Origin: Phymorhynchus buccinoides
Taxonomy: Eukaryota; Mollusca; Gastropoda; Neogastropoda; Raphitomidae
Direction: 5' to 3'
Assembly: GCA_017654935.2 (NCBI GenBank)
Contig: CM065698.1
Coordinates: 1,916,301 to 1,980,300 of the forward strand
DNA: 64,000 nt
In this document: positions 32,691-46,014 of the stretch, one piece after another
How the letters are laid out: the number at the start of each line of letters is the position of its first letter
How positions within the stretch are numbered: the first letter of the stretch is position 1
The notes under the pieces: model-generated
Databases searched by the model: none
Told to the model about the DNA's origin: nothing
What the model saw: only the letters and a program-made list of their open reading frames with translations
Made by a program: the position numbers and the translations under genes

Positions 32691-33199
32691 ACGTTCCAGG
32701 CCTATGCACCATGGTCCACTTGGCTGATCAACCTTTTCCACAAAATCTTTCTCTTTTTTAAAAATTATAATTTTAAACCCCTTCTCAGTCCTCTACTTCA
32801 TGAAGCTAACAAACCATCCTTTCTCACTCTTCTCTTCATCTTATCCCCTACACTCCCTCAAATTCATTCAATGTCTCTACCACACCTTTCCTCTTCCACA
32901 TCCTCTTTTATCTTACATTTTTACAATTCCCTTTCTCCTCAGTTCCTCTGACTGCTTTCCTTCATACTCTTCTACAACCCTTCCACCAAATCAAACCATG
33001 ATCCCTTCTCTCCTGAGTCCCCTGCCCATCTTCTCTGCACTACACGCCTTTTCTCCATTCCTCCCACAGCTCCCACTCCCCTGAGTCCCCTGCCCATCTT
33101 CTCTGCACTACACGCCTTTTCTCCATTCCTCCCACAGCTGCCACTCTCCTCTAAAATTACCCTTCGTCCACTCAAACACATTCCCTCTCCTTCTGACTC
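32691..33199. repeat. Start of the shared module and two 68 bp units, copy 2
   Basis: 32795-32930 matches 43300-43430. 33015-33140 contains two copies of the 68 bp unit (CTGCCCATCTTCTCTGCACT, TTTTCTCCATTCCTCCCACA) that is expanded to about 20 copies at 43430-44825. Confidence 0.85.
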
Positions 33200-34254
33200 C
33201 TTCTTTCTCAATCTCATCCTACTTTTAAATTCCCCTCGCCATATTGATTTATTTTTCTTCTCATCCCACTTTCCGTGAATTCTCAATACCCAATTCCATT
33301 TCTTCTCCACTTCCACCACAGACTTCCCCCCTCTCCAAGATCATATGTCCGACCTTCCCCACCATGAGCCAAGACCAGGTTTATTGCAGGCCTTTCAATC
33401 ATGTTTACGGCACACAAAGCCTCTACTGAATTCTTCCCACTGTTGACCCCTGTCAACTCAAGCTTGCAAAGGACCTCAGCAGACACATCTTTTTAACTTC
33501 TTCTCCTGGGCTTCTCTCATTTTCCTTCCGGCCCAACATCCTCAATCTCTTACGTTCCCTCTTCCAATATCCTTCTCCCCCTCATTCCACTTGCCTTGCA
33601 TCTTTCTTCTTCACACTCAATTCTTGCCACTCCTGTCCAAGTCTCCACACCTCACAATTTCTTCCTTCTAAGACCAATTCACCCTCTCTTTTGGAGCTCT
33701 GCATTTCTCCCCTCTCTCCATCTCTATCACTGTTCTCACACTCTTTTTAATTCACCCCTCATCAACCTTTCCTTCCTCTCTCCTTCTCCCTCACTCCTCC
33801 TTTTTCCCTACATTTCTCCTCAATGAGTCAATCTCTCCACACGCCACTCTTTGCTTTCCATCTGTCTATCACCCACCTCTTCCTCCTGTTCCATGGTCCT
33901 CACCAAAACGTTTGACAGCAGGCCAGAATATGTGGGTCACCATGGGCCGGTTGCAGGGGCTTGCTTAGCAGGTCTTAAGTTTGCTTAACTCTAAGATTTT
34001 CTTAAATGTTGTAGGTCACAAGGAACTCTGGTTGCATGGGCTTGCTTAGGCGCTAAGAAATCTTAAATATTTTGCTAAAGTTAGGACTGCTCCCCCCCTG
34101 CCCTAAAGGCGATCTTAGCTTAAGTTCGCCTTCTCAACACGCAAATCACACTGTTTTGCAGGTTGTATGGTAACAAAATCTGTTGCAAAAGGGGTTTTAA
34201 ATTTTATTTATTTTTTTATAAACATTCTTTTGGAACAGTGTTATATTCAGATTT

Positions 34255-34301
<47 letters not shown>

Positions 34302-34800
34302 CAAAATGTTATAAAGTTTGTATGAGTTTGTATATCATAAGATAATACATAAGAAATGTTGTGTAGGAATTTTATTCTTTAAAAGTTAGAAGAAAACATG
34401 CTTGCTTCGAGTGTTCACTTTGAAAGGTTTAAGTTCATCTAAATAATTTGTTTTTAATTATTTATGTCTGTGGTTGCTCTGTATTACTGCAACACTCTCT
34501 CTCTCTCTTCTCTCTCTCTCTGTATCTCTCTCTCTCTCCCCCCCCCCCCTTTTCAGTCACTGTCTCAATCACACAGGTCTGTAGGTCTAAATGGCTTGAA
34601 ATCCTGTACAATTCGTCACGCTTCAGTTCACTTTGAAGGGTGTTTAAACTGGACTTCTGCCTGAGGCTACTGCCCACAGCTAACTTCATTGGTCAGTTTC
34701 TTTCTTTGTGGTGACGTGTACAAAAGCTGGGTAGGTTATCCATTCTCTGCTGAAAATAGATTGCCTGGCCCAGATCTTAGTAAAGAGCAGTCCTGAGATT
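33200..34800 (+). repeat. 1.6 kb shared module, copy 2
   Basis: Aligns with 18746-20370 and 44890-46590, with the same landmarks. The GA tract at 34260-34298 and the CT/poly-C tract at 34495-34549 differ in length from the other copies. The module ends at GAGATTACCCA, after which half of the long-TIR MITE follows. Confidence 0.9.
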
Positions 34801-34807
34801 ACCCATT

Positions 34808-34947
34808 TTTGGTAAGAAAGGCAAAAACGGGAAAATAGAATTAACTGAGAAATGCAGGGGGGGGGGCACACCTTTACCTATACCGTCTTTTCTTTTGTGG
34901 TGGTCTAGACCATTTGCATTGAAGCTGAATATCTTGAGCGTCTCCAT
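34808..34947 (-). pseudogene. Half MITE plus LINE ORF2 start, copy 2
   Basis: 34808-34884 is the right arm of the long-TIR MITE; the left arm and the rest of the LINE endonuclease are missing. 34885-34947 on the minus strand encodes METLKIFSFNANGLDHHKRK from ATG at 34947. The same truncated junction occurs in copy 3, so copies 2 and 3 share a deletion not found in copy 1. Confidence 0.85.
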
Positions 34948-35165
34948 TTTCAAATGTGAAAAAACATCAAATTACTCAGCTCAAAAACATTGAAAAAATC
35001 AAGAACATTAAAAACCAACACATAGTCCAACAAACTACAGTGAGACAGCGACACCAAGAAACATCTCAACTGCCAGTTTAACCATTTATGTTTAGTTATA
35101 GAAAAAATGTGGTTAGAAATGAAACCCTTATCTTTCATCATGAGAACAAATATACAACAGAGAGC
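34948..35165 (+). other. Leader before the 92 bp array, copy 2
   Basis: Aligns with 21501-21730 and 46746-46970; possible LINE 5' sequence. No ORF recognised. Confidence 0.5.
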
Positions 35166-35169
35166 ACCA

Positions 35170-35728
35170 CATATATGGTGCATTTGTCACAATGTATGAC
35201 ATCAAACAGTAGCCCATCAACATGCACTTAGTCATTGTCACATCAGAGCTGGGCCCCAAAGAACAGATGGTGCATATGTCACAATGTGTGACATCAAACA
35301 GCAGCCCATCAACATGCACTTAGTCATTGTCACATCAGAGCTTGGCCCCAAAGAACAGATGGTGCATATGTCACAATGTGTGACATCAAACAGTAGCCCA
35401 TCAACATGCACTTAGTCATTGTCACATCAGAGCTGGGCCCCAAAGAATAGATGGTGCATTTGTCACAATGTATGACATCAAACAGTAGCCCATCAACATG
35501 CACTTAGTCATTGTCACATCAGAGCTGGGCCCCAAAGAACAGATGGTGCATTTGTCACAATGTGTGACATCAAACAGCAGCCCATCAACATGCACTTAGT
35601 AATTGTCAGATCAGAGCTTGGCCTCAAAGAACAGATGGTGCATTTGTCACAATGTATGACATCAAACAGTAGCACATCAACATGCACTTAGTCATTGTCA
35701 CATCAGAGCTGGGCCCCAAAGAACAGAT
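35170..35728 (+). repeat. 92 bp tandem repeat, about 6 units
   Basis: Same unit as at 21735-22095. Variants ATATGTCACAATG and GCAGTAGCCC are distributed among units. Confidence 0.95.
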
Positions 35729-36019
35729 CATTTGAAGTAGGCCCACACTGAAGAGTAGTAAAAATAAAACAGTTGAAGAACACCCCACAAAAATATTGGA
35801 GAAATGCATAGGGAAAAAGACAAACAGTGTTTGTAAATTCAGGGGAGCACACAGACAAAACAGACACAGCAGACAGATCATATCTTAAACAAAGCATCCA
35901 CACAACACCCACCTCTTACCAACTCGGTTACACAAAACATTCTATGATCCTATGGGTCTGCTGCTGCCCCAACACCAAATTAATCCAAAAAGCAAGAACT
36001 GTAACGACTCTTGTTTCAC
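35729..36019 (+). repeat. Shared spacer, copy 2
   Basis: Aligns with 22096-22424, with small deletions in the CACACAACACCCA stretch. Confidence 0.83.
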
Positions 36020-36092
36020 TCAAAAATACTGGATAACTCAAAAAACACTGGATAACTCAAAAACACTGGATAACTCAAAAACACTGGATAAC
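36020..36092 (+). repeat. 18 bp satellite, 4 units
   Basis: The smallest of the block-boundary arrays: about four units of AACACTGGATAACTCAAA, followed by the same AACTTGAAATAAG flank. Confidence 0.95.
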
Positions 36093-36194
36093 TTGAAATA
36101 AGTTTTTGGTCCCAGTTTAACAATCTCAATGCTAAAAAGTCTTTTTACTCAAAATATTGGCTATCTCAAAATAAAATTTCAGTCCCTTCAATTT

Positions 36195-36837
36195 TGTTAT
36201 AACATGTTTTTATTTCCCTCTCTCATCCTTCCACTCCACAATGCCTTTGTTCTCTCACACACCCATCCATCAATATGCATTTTCAATATTAAGCATATAT
36301 GGATAACATTTATATTATAACATATATATGTATAAAAATGTATCAATCAGTCAAACAATAAATTACATTTAAAATCTAAAGTGTTTCTTTGTGTTTCTGA
36401 TTTGATAAGAGTGAATGAGTGAGTGAGTGAGTTTGTAATCATGTGGAAATGAGAAGGTTGGAAATTTTATATAATAATAAGTAGTGATTACTACAAGGTT
36501 TTTTTCCCCATTTTTAAGCAAACATGCAAAGATAAATCATGTAACATAACATTACTACAAGTATACATAGTTTTGTGATTTGTACCCCTGCTAACCCACC
36601 CCAACCCCGCTACTTAGCTACTACATTCTAGTCTACATATTTACCTCACATCGTCGTCTCTGTGGCCCCTCTAGTGTGCACCGGTCGTCCCAATCGTAGC
36701 CATCTCTCCATCTAAGGGAACCAGCGGACCGTTAGTTCTCCTAGATCTCTACCCACAACCCCCTTTCCTGCCCCGCTCGTGCTAATCCTATCTACAACTA
36801 GAATTACTGTTCCTGACTCTCACCACATTCTTCCCCC
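36195..36837 (-). mobile_element. LTR-like element, copy 3
   Basis: Same TG...CA boundaries and adjacent polypurine tract as the other copies, and the same TTCAATTTT flank as copy 2. A 12-base insertion (CATCTAAGGGAA) near 36710 distinguishes it. Confidence 0.68.
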
Positions 36838-37560
36838 TCAAGTTTTTAAGCCTCCCTTCCTGTCCCATTTTTTCTTTTAAATTTTAATTTGAAGCAAAAT
36901 CTCATTCTCTCTAACAACTCTTAACATCAACTCAACTTGTACTAGTTAGCAACACCAGAACAGGTTCAATTATACAATGAGAACTCCGACTCCAAATCCA
37001 AAAACATTCAAAACATCAGCTGTTTCCTTCAAACATTCTCTCAGCCACCAATTCCAAACCCAACAATTCATGCAACAACTCTATCCAGACACCAGCTCTC
37101 TTCCCTCCTGACCGTATTCCTCCCCTTTCACTTTCTTTTGCTTCCCTCCTACTCTTCTACCTCCAGTCTTACTCTCTCCCACTCTCACTCAGTCTTTTCC
37201 CCTTTCCCCAACCTCCTTCCCCAACTCCCTTCCATCCGCTTCTCTCTTCCTTTCTCTCCTCATCTTCTCTTCCTGACTCTTTCTCCTCTTCTCCACACTC
37301 ACCCCAAACACTTTTCTTTGGGACCAGTTTACACTCAAAACACTCACATACATCAATATAACGTCAAAACACTTCAAACATCATTATAACGTCAAAACAC
37401 TTAAAACATCATTATAATGTCAAAACACTTCAAACATACAGTACCACATCAACTTTAGAACATGTACATAAAACAAAGACTTCCATTCCCTATAACCACC
37501 TGCACACTCTCCTATATAACACCATTACCCTATCACTGTTCCTCCTACTAAACCCCATAG
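36838..37560. other. Pyrimidine-rich internal region, copy 3
   Basis: Matches 23494-24090 with indels; contains three copies of TAACGTCAAAACACTTCAAA. The expanded 46/35 bp satellite of copy 2 is absent; after 37560 the sequence is instead occupied by LINE insertions. Confidence 0.65.
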
Positions 37561-37809
37561 TAAACATGGTGGAGGTGACGACATCAAAAAAACATAAAAA
37601 AGAAAAAACAGAATATCACACTTTTTGACTTACCCAACTAAACAAATTACGAAGCAAAAATGAAAGCAGAAAAAGAATTGAATAAGTTTAATAAATAACC
37701 CTAAAAAAGATTACTTTAACAAAGAAGAAATAGTTGACTTCACAGGATCTAGGTAAAGGCCTGGAAAACGTTTTTACAGTTTAATTAAAAATAAAGGTCA
37801 CCACCTAAA
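37561..37809. other. A-rich segment, no gene recognised
   Basis: Adenine-rich sequence just upstream of the LINE fragment; possibly its 5' part, but not identifiable. Confidence 0.35.
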
Positions 37810-38973
37810 CACTCGTGTGTTTTTTTGGATGGTGACCAACCTAACTACATCTGACTCCAGCACAGCTGACTCCTGGCCAACAATTTGCTATGGCAAGCCA
37901 ACCAAAATTTACCCGTTTATCAACGTGATAAGACGGAAGGTTACTTATGCATTTGAAAATCCATGGATAAATCAGATCCTTATGCGACCGCTGAAGACTA
38001 CCAAGCTTGCTGCAGCCTTCATTCTATTTGTTAAAACCAATAAAGCACAGGAGAAGATATCATCCTCCTACTCCTCTCATAAAGAAATTGCCCCATCTTT
38101 TTCTTCACAGTTTTGCATAATTTTTACTATCAGATGCTGGGAAGAGGGCGAAGTCCCCACAAGTGCTGGAAGGAGGCCGGTGTGGGGATCCTTAAAGCCT
38201 GGAAAACTGGGCTAGGACCCCCGCAAGCTACCGCCCCAGTTTCCCTCACCCTCATCTGGGTAAAATTTACGAACGTATCGTAAAACGCAGACTGGAATAT
38301 TTCTAGAAAAAAATAAACGTCTCCCCTAAGTTCCAGGCAGGTTTTCGAAACATAGAGCTGCATGGAACGGTAATAAGACTAACCTCCTATGTCAAAAAAA
38401 GCTTTTGCAAGCGTCAGGAAAGTCCTCCGCACCTTCTTTGACATCAAGGGGCGTACTACTCCGTCTAGCATGGAGGTTGTTAGATAAGATCGCAGCTCGG
38501 TATTCATGGCAACATGTTTAACTTTTTCTACAAAGTTTATTACAAACCGCACACTGAAAGTCCAAGTTGGGATCTCCATGTCCAAAAAACACCAGGTGTA
38601 CATCGGGGTCCACAAGGCAGCATCATCGCCCCGACTTCTCTTTACGTCATGATTCATGACATTGCTAAATAAAATTAAAAAACTGTGCAAATTTCCATGT
38701 ATGCTGACGACATAGCTATTTGGTCGTCAGCATTTACAAAGGCGGAGCTAAAGCACTTGCACTATATTTAGAGGTCCCTCAGGCTAACCACAATCTGATA
38801 GTGACTGACTTTGCAATAACGGATTCGGCCGTGGTACCCATGGACAAATGCGCGTTCATTGTTTTCGATATAATTTAAAGCAAAAGACACCTTTATTAAT
38901 ATTTAGGCCAAAAAGATTCATGGCAATAAAGTTAAATTTTCGAGGTTTTGCTTACCTCTCGATTAAATTGGTC
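37810..38973 (+). pseudogene. I-clade LINE reverse transcriptase, broken, runs into gap
   Basis: Frameshifted plus-strand frames give WEEGEVPTSWKEAG, then ILKPGK, IYERIVKRRLEYF and SPKFQAGFR (RT fingers). These are followed by TFFDIKG (the first catalytic Asp region) and, near 38697-38735, MYADDIAIWSS with the YADD active site. Several stops and frame changes occur between motifs. The order and style match I-superfamily RT. Sequence continues to the gap at 38974, so RNase H and tail are not visible. Confidence 0.85.
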
Positions 38974-39473
38974 NNNNNNNNNNNNNNNNNNNNNNNNNNN
39001 NNNNNNNNNNNNNNNNNNNNNNNNNNNNNNNNNNNNNNNNNNNNNNNNNNNNNNNNNNNNNNNNNNNNNNNNNNNNNNNNNNNNNNNNNNNNNNNNNNNN
39101 NNNNNNNNNNNNNNNNNNNNNNNNNNNNNNNNNNNNNNNNNNNNNNNNNNNNNNNNNNNNNNNNNNNNNNNNNNNNNNNNNNNNNNNNNNNNNNNNNNNN
39201 NNNNNNNNNNNNNNNNNNNNNNNNNNNNNNNNNNNNNNNNNNNNNNNNNNNNNNNNNNNNNNNNNNNNNNNNNNNNNNNNNNNNNNNNNNNNNNNNNNNN
39301 NNNNNNNNNNNNNNNNNNNNNNNNNNNNNNNNNNNNNNNNNNNNNNNNNNNNNNNNNNNNNNNNNNNNNNNNNNNNNNNNNNNNNNNNNNNNNNNNNNNN
39401 NNNNNNNNNNNNNNNNNNNNNNNNNNNNNNNNNNNNNNNNNNNNNNNNNNNNNNNNNNNNNNNNNNNNNNNNN
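38974..39473. other. Assembly gap, 500 N
   Basis: Exactly 500 N, a conventional placeholder size, so the true distance is unknown. ORFs drawn across it are meaningless. Confidence 0.99.
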
Positions 39474-39539
39474 AGTTGGCCAGACGTCATTTAAACACTT
39501 AATATAATTAATGTTCTAAAACTATTATTAAGTTTGATG

Positions 39540-42084
39540 GGGACTCTGTGCTTGGGTCGGATCGGCATCATCCCCCTCTCCAGCTCCGCCCCATCTCGCC
39601 CGTTTTTAACAAAGCAAACAGATCACATTTTCCCTCAAATACAGACTCACACCTCCCCACGACATTTTTTCTTTTAGTCCCTCGGGGGAGGTGGATGTCG
39701 GTGCGACCCAGGCGCCGAAACCTTGGTAGTTGGAGACTTCGCCTCCATCGACCTCGACGCCTTCAGAGCTGACTTGCTGTCCTCTCTCCAGTTGGTGCCT
39801 TCCCTGTCTGCGGAGCTGTTCCACGGCCTTCTCCAGGGCGCCCTTGACCGCCACGCCCCTGTGCTTCGACGCAGGATTTCCAGCCGTCCACGCTCGCCCT
39901 GGTTTCCAGCAGTCGGTTCACATGTTCTTGACGCTAAACGTGTTAGGCGTAGGGCCGAGAGGCAGTGGTTAAAAACAAACCTCGAGGTTCATAAGCAAAT
40001 TTTACGAATGGCTAATAACGCTGTGAATGAAATTGTTCAACAAGCGAAATCAGCCTTTTACAATGCAAAAATAGTAGCATGCACCACAACCAAGCAACTG
40101 TTTATGGTCACAGACGCACTCATGGGGAGAATAAAATCATCTCCCCTTCCTTCATCTGTCTGTCTCTCTGATCTACCCCACAGATTTTGTGACTTTTTTA
40201 CAGAAAAAATTAGTAACATTCGTGCAACCCTGGACGCTCAGTCAAAAACTGTGCCCAAAGTTCATTACAACTCTTTCTCTGGTATTCCATTGACTGACTT
40301 TGAACCTGTGACAGACGCTGTTGTCAAAGATGTCATCAAGAAGACTGCCATCAAAACATGCGTTCTTGATCCCCTCCCCTCCTCTTTATTGTCTGCATGC
40401 ATTGATGATTTGCTGCCTTATATTACCTTTGTGGTAAATGAATCACTCACCTCTGGTTGTTTCCCGTCTGCACTGAAAACTGCTGTTGTTCGACCTCTTT
40501 TGAAGAAACCCTCTCTTGACCCTGAAAACCTGAAAAACTACTGACCTGTCTCCAACTTGTCTTTCCTCTCTAAGATCATTGAAAAGATTGCACTTCTCCA
40601 ACTCCAAAATCACCTCGACCGCAACAACCTACTCTATTCCTTGCACTCTGCCTATCGCACTGGACACAGCACAGAAACCGCTCTGTTGAAGATAGTAAAC
40701 GATCTTCTGTCTGCTCTTGATGGTGGTCAGGTTTCTCTGCTCTCTCTTCTAGACCTGTCTTCTGCCTTTGATACCATCGATCACTCCACCCTCCTCTCTA
40801 GACTTCAACATACTTTTGGCATCTCTTCTAATGCACTGACATGGTTTCACTCGTACCTCTCCGGTCGTACTCAAGTTGTCTCTGTCAACGGCTTCTCTTC
40901 AAGTTCAGCCGATTTGAAGCATGGAATTCCCCAGGGATCTGTTCTGGGTCCCATTCTTTTTGTTCTATACACTCAACCTATTTCTGACATTGTGGCCCAT
41001 CATGACATTTACCATCACTGCTTCTCTGATGACAACCAAATCTACACCTCTGGTAATATCTCTCTACTCCCCTCCATCATTGAACGTACACAACTATGTA
41101 TTTCTGACATCAAGGCATGGATGACTTACAACAAGCTCCAGCTAAACAACGACAAAACTGAACTGATTTTTATTCTATCAAAAAGGCTCATGTCTACAAT
41201 CTCTGTCCCTACTTCTGTCCAACTTGGAAACTCTCTCATTCAGACCTCTACTACCGTGCGCAATCTAGGCGTTGTACTGGACCAGACACTCTCTTTTTAA
41301 AGTCAAATTTTTTCTGTCTGCTGTGCTTGCTATTTGGAGCTTCGGCGCATCAGTTCTGTACGTCATCTTCTGTCTGAAGAAGCCACCAAAACCCTCATTT
41401 CTGCCTTTGTTCTTTCAAGACTTGATTACTGTAATTCTCTCCTTGCTGGCTGCCCACAAAATCTCCTGATTAAATTGCAGAAAGTCCAAAATAATGCTGC
41501 TCGCCTCGTCCTGAAATGCCCGAGGACCTCTCATGTTTCTCCTTTGCTTCAATCTCTCCACTGGCTCCCTGTTGAAAAGCGCATTGAGTATAAACTCTCT
41601 ATTATGTTACAAGTCACTGAATGGTTTGGCCCCATAATATCTCTCTGATCTTCTATCGATTTATACTCCCACTAGACTGCTTCGCTCCTCCTCTGACACT
41701 CATGTTCTGCAGATCCCCCGTTTCCGTGCCAGAACTCTTGGCGAACGTTCTTTTTCTTTCCAAGCTCCCTCCTCCTGGAACGGCCTCCCTTCTGCACTCC
41801 GAACCTCAAACAGCCTCTCTTCTTTCAAGTCCTCCCTCAAAACAACTCTCTTCAAAACATAATCTTTCTCCTCCTCCTGCAAAGGTTATCCATTGAGTCA
41901 TGTGTGTGCGTGCGTGTGTGTGTGTGTTTTGTTGGTGTGTGTGTGTGTGTGTTTGACCTCAAGTTCGTGTGAGTGTTTTGTCTAGCTTTTCATTTTGTTA
42001 GTATTGTTTTTATCATGATTGTAAGCGCTTAGGGCTTTTGTTAAGATTAAGCGCCCTAAATATTCATTATTATTATTATTATTA
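39540..42084 (+). pseudogene. CR1/L2-type LINE ORF2, RT nearly complete, 3' end intact
   Basis: From 39723: SIDLDAFRADLLSSLQLVPS, a linker, then ITFVVNESLTSGCFPSALKT and VVRPLLKKPSLDPENLKNY. A TGA at 40542-40544 stands where Arg is expected before PVSNLSFLSKIIEK. RT continues with SAYRTGHSTETALLK, LLDLSSAFDTIDHSTLL, GIPQGSVLGPILFVLYT and, at the active site, CFSDDNQIYTS (FSDD rather than YADD). After a frameshift near 41300 come LDYCNSLLAGCP and LHWLPVEKRIEYKLS. The 3' UTR has a TTAGGGC...GCCCTAA hairpin and ends in (ATT)n at 42061-42084. Endonuclease is degraded or lost in the gap. Confidence 0.92.
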
Positions 42085-43240
42085 GTTGTGGAGCATCGTC
42101 TTTCTCTCTTTTTCTTTTTGGAAGAGGGGGAGAGACTTTGGCTGGGTCTCTCAGGATGGTAACCAGCAAGAAATTAAAATGAATACCCAAGTAATTTTTT
42201 AATATAACTAGTGGCCTCTGGCGGAGTGTCCCCTCACTCAACTTAGTCAATATTTTTAGTTAGAATTAGATATAACTATATACATAAAGGTGAAAACGAT
42301 ACAGCCTCTTATCAGATTATTTTTTGGATGTTACTTCGTACATCTATTGGGAAGTACTACTCAATTTAATGATACACATTGGAGGAGCTAGAGCCCCTAC
42401 CAATGCATAAAGGATAGAGGAAAAATAGCCTCACTACTAGATAATAAGACATAACAAACTAAATTTTAATGGTAACTCTTAAAACCATTTTTAATGTTTA
42501 TAAATTTAAAACTACTTATAATGCACCAGATAAAATCATTTTAATGTTTGTTTTAACAACTAAAGCAATAGACTTTGGTCAAAATATATTTTAGTGATGT
42601 TCATAAAACTTTTTAACAAGTCTACTAAGTTAAGCCTATCCTATATGAATTGAGATCTTAAAATTAACCATAATAAACCATTTTTTACTTGTTATTAAAA
42701 ATAAAAACCTAATTAAACCAGATAAAGTCACAAACATATGTACAGAACTCTGATGTATATATTTTTGTACAGACAAACATTTGTAATAGTTCTTTTAAAA
42801 CTGGGGCACTCCGTGATCACTTGATCACGTAATAAAGGGTGTTCTTCTTTTAACAATAAAAAAAGTTGTTTTTAAACGCTAGGTCCTGTGACCCTCTGGT
42901 CACTTAAACTTGTATAGCGGACCCTAACCTTTCATTTAAATGTAAATATTGTATAAAATGTTATGAAGGCCTTTGCCTCCTTTTTTAACTTTTTATAAAT
43001 AAAGCTCCTTGAGCACAATATAAAAAATTTTTTTAACTGTAGCCCTGGGGTTTTTTAATCATAGATTTCATCTCCCTGCCAGACATGTAAAAAAGCAAGC
43101 TGCTAAATATCTTTTAAAAATAATTTTTTTATCACTATAATTTCTTTTCCAAAAACAAACTCTAAAAAAACAATATCTACTTTGAAATTCTTCTTCACCA
43201 AATCTATATAATTTAAAAAACAAAACAAAAACTATCTGTA
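42085..43240. other. AT-rich region, no gene recognised
   Basis: Very AT-rich. 42950-43030 has AATAAAGCTCCTTGAGCACAA before an A/T-rich run, reminiscent of a LINE 3' end. It could be the 3' UTR of the I-clade element of 37810-38973 with the CR1/L2 copy nested inside, but that is inference. Confidence 0.4.
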
Positions 43241-43429
43241 TTCTTGATTAAAATCTTCCTTTTTACCAGGATGTTTATAATTTCAAGTATCGTCATGAAG
43301 CTAACAAACTTCATGAAGCTAACAAACCATCCTTTCTCACTCTTCTCTTCATCTTATCCCCTACACTCCCTCAAATTCATTCAATGTCTCTACCACACCT
43401 TTCCTCTTCCACCTCCTCTTTTATCTTAC
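43241..43429. repeat. Start of the shared module, copy 3
   Basis: CATGAAGCTAACAAACCATC onward aligns with 32795-32930; the first 15 or so bases are locally duplicated. Confidence 0.75.
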
Positions 43430-44825
43430 AAGTCCCCTGCCCATCTTCTCTGCACTACACGCCTTTTCTCCATTCCTCCCACAGCTGCCACTCCCCTGCC
43501 CATCTTCTCTGCACTACACACCTTTTCTCCATTCCTCCCACAGCTCCCACTCCCCTGCCCATCTTCTCTGCACTACACACCTTTTCTCCATTCCTCCCAC
43601 AGCTCCCACTCCCCTGAGTCCCCTGCCCATCTTCTCTGCACTACACGCCTTTTCTCCATTCCTCCCACAGCTCCCACTCCCCTGAGTCCCCTGCCCATCT
43701 TCTCTGCACTACACGCCTTTTCTCCATTCCTCCCACAGCTCCCACTCCCCTGAGTCCCCTGCCCATCTTCTCTGCACTACACGCCTTTTCTCCATTCCTC
43801 CCACAGCTCCCACTCCCCTGAGTCCCCTGCCCATCTTCTCTGCACTACACGCCTTTTCTCCATTCCTCCCACAGCTCCCACTCCCCTGAGTCCCCTGCCC
43901 ATCTTCTCTGCACTACACGCCTTTTCTCCATTCCTCCCACAGCTCCCACTCCCCTGAGTCCCCTGCCCATCTTCTCTGCACTACACACCTTTTCTCCATT
44001 CCTCCCACAGCTCCCACTCCCCTGAGTCCCCTGCCCATCTTCTCTGCACTACATGCCTTTTCTCCATTCCTCCCACAGCTCCCACTCCCCTGAGTCCCCT
44101 GCCCATCTTCTCTGCACTACATGCCTTTTCTCCATTCCTCCCACAGCTCCCACTCCCCTGAGTCCCCTGCCCATCTTCTCTGCACTACACACCTTTTCTC
44201 CATTCCTCCCACAGCTCCCACTCCCCTGAGTCCCCTGCCCATCTTCTCTGCACTACACTGCCTTTTCTCCATTCCTCCCACAGCTCCCACTCCCCTGAGT
44301 CCCCTGCCCATCTTCTCTGCACTACACGCCTTTTCTCCATTCCTCCCACAGCTCCCACTCCCCTGAGTCCCCTGCCCATCTTCTCTGCACTACACGCCTT
44401 TTCTCCATTCCTCCCACAGCTCCCACTCCCCTGAGTCCCCTGCCCATCTTCTCTGCACTACACTCCTTTTCTCCATTCCTTCCACAACTCCCACTCCCCT
44501 GAGTCCCCTGCCCATCTTCTCTGCACTACACGCCTTTTCTCCATTCCTCCCACAGCTCCCACTCCCCTGAGTCCCCTGCCCATCTTCTCTGCACTACACG
44601 CCTTTTCTCCATTCCTCCCACAGCTCCCACTCCCCTGAGTCCCCTGCCCATCTTCTCTGCACTACACGCCTTTTCTCCATTCCTCCCACAGCTCCCACTC
44701 CCCTGAGTCCCCTGCCCATCTTCTCTGCACTACACACCTTTTCTCCATTCCTCCCACAGCTCCCACTCCCCTGAGTCCCCTGCCCATCTTCTCTGCACTA
44801 CATGCCTTTCTCCATCCCTCCCACA
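43430..44825 (+). repeat. 68 bp tandem array, about 20 units
   Basis: The unit contains GAGTCCCCTGCCCATCTTCT, CTGCACTACACGCCTTTTCT and CCATTCCTCCCACAGCTCCC. Identical starts at 44117 and 44185 on the minus strand give 68 bp; the first few units lack GAGTCCCCT and are about 60 bp. Copy 2 holds only two units at the corresponding place, so the expansion is specific to copy 3. Confidence 0.96.
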
Positions 44826-44869
44826 ACTCCAACTCTCCTCTAAAACTACCCTTCTTCCACTTAAACACA

Positions 44870-45949
44870 TTGATATTCCCTCTCCTTCTGACTAATTTCT
44901 CAATCTCCTACTTTTTCTTTACTTTTAAATACCCCTCACCATTTATTTATTTTTCTTTTCATCCCACTTCCCGTGAATTCGCAATACCCAGTTCCATTTC
45001 CTCTCCACTTCCACCACTGACTTTCCCCCTCTCCAAGATCATATGTCCGACCTTCCCCACCATGAGCCAAGACCAGGTTTATTGCAGGCCTTTCAATCAT
45101 GTTTACGGCACACAAAGCCTCTACTGAATTCTTCCCACTGTTGACCCCTGTCAACTCAAGCTTGCAAAGGACCTCAGCAGACACATCTTTTTAACTTCTT
45201 CTCTTGGGCTTCTCTCATTTTCCTTCCGGCCCAACATCCTCAATCTCTTACGTTCCCTCTTCCAATATCCTTCTCCCCCTCATTCCACTTGCCTTGCATC
45301 TTTCTTCTTCACACTCAATTCTTGCCACTCCTGTCCAAGTCTCCACACCTCACAATTTCTTCCTTCTAAGACCAATTCACCCTCTCTTTTGGAGCTCTGC
45401 ATTTCTCCCCTCTCTCCATCTCTATCACTGTTCTCACACTCTTTTTAATTCACCCCTCATCAACCTTTCCTTCCTCTCTCCTTCTCCCTCACTCCTCCTT
45501 TTTCCCTACATTTCTCCTCAATGAGTCAATCTCTCCACACGCCACTCTTTACTTTCCATCTGTCTATCACCCACCTCTTCCTCCTGTTCCATGGTCCTCA
45601 CCAAAACGTTTGACAGCAGGCCAGAATATGTGGGTCACCATGGGCCGGTTGCAGGGGCTTGCTTAGCAGGTCTTAAGTTTGCTTAACTCTAAGATTTTCT
45701 TAAATTTTGTAGGTCACAAGGAACTCTGGTTGCATGGGCTTGCTTAGGCGCTAAGAAATCTTAAATATTTTGCTAAAGTTAGGACTGCTCCCCCCCTGCC
45801 TTAAAGGCGATCTTAGCTTAAGTTCGCCTTCTCAACACGCAAATCACACTGTTTTGCAGGTTGTATGGTAACAAAATCTGTTGCAAAAGGGGTTTTAAAT
45901 TTTTTTTTTTTTTTAAACATTCTTTTGGAACAGTGTTATATTCAGATTT

Positions 45950-46014
<65 letters not shown>

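Noticed and set aside
38848..39507. Frames of 175-219 codons across the N run
   Set aside because: They consist almost entirely of unknown bases in an assembly gap.
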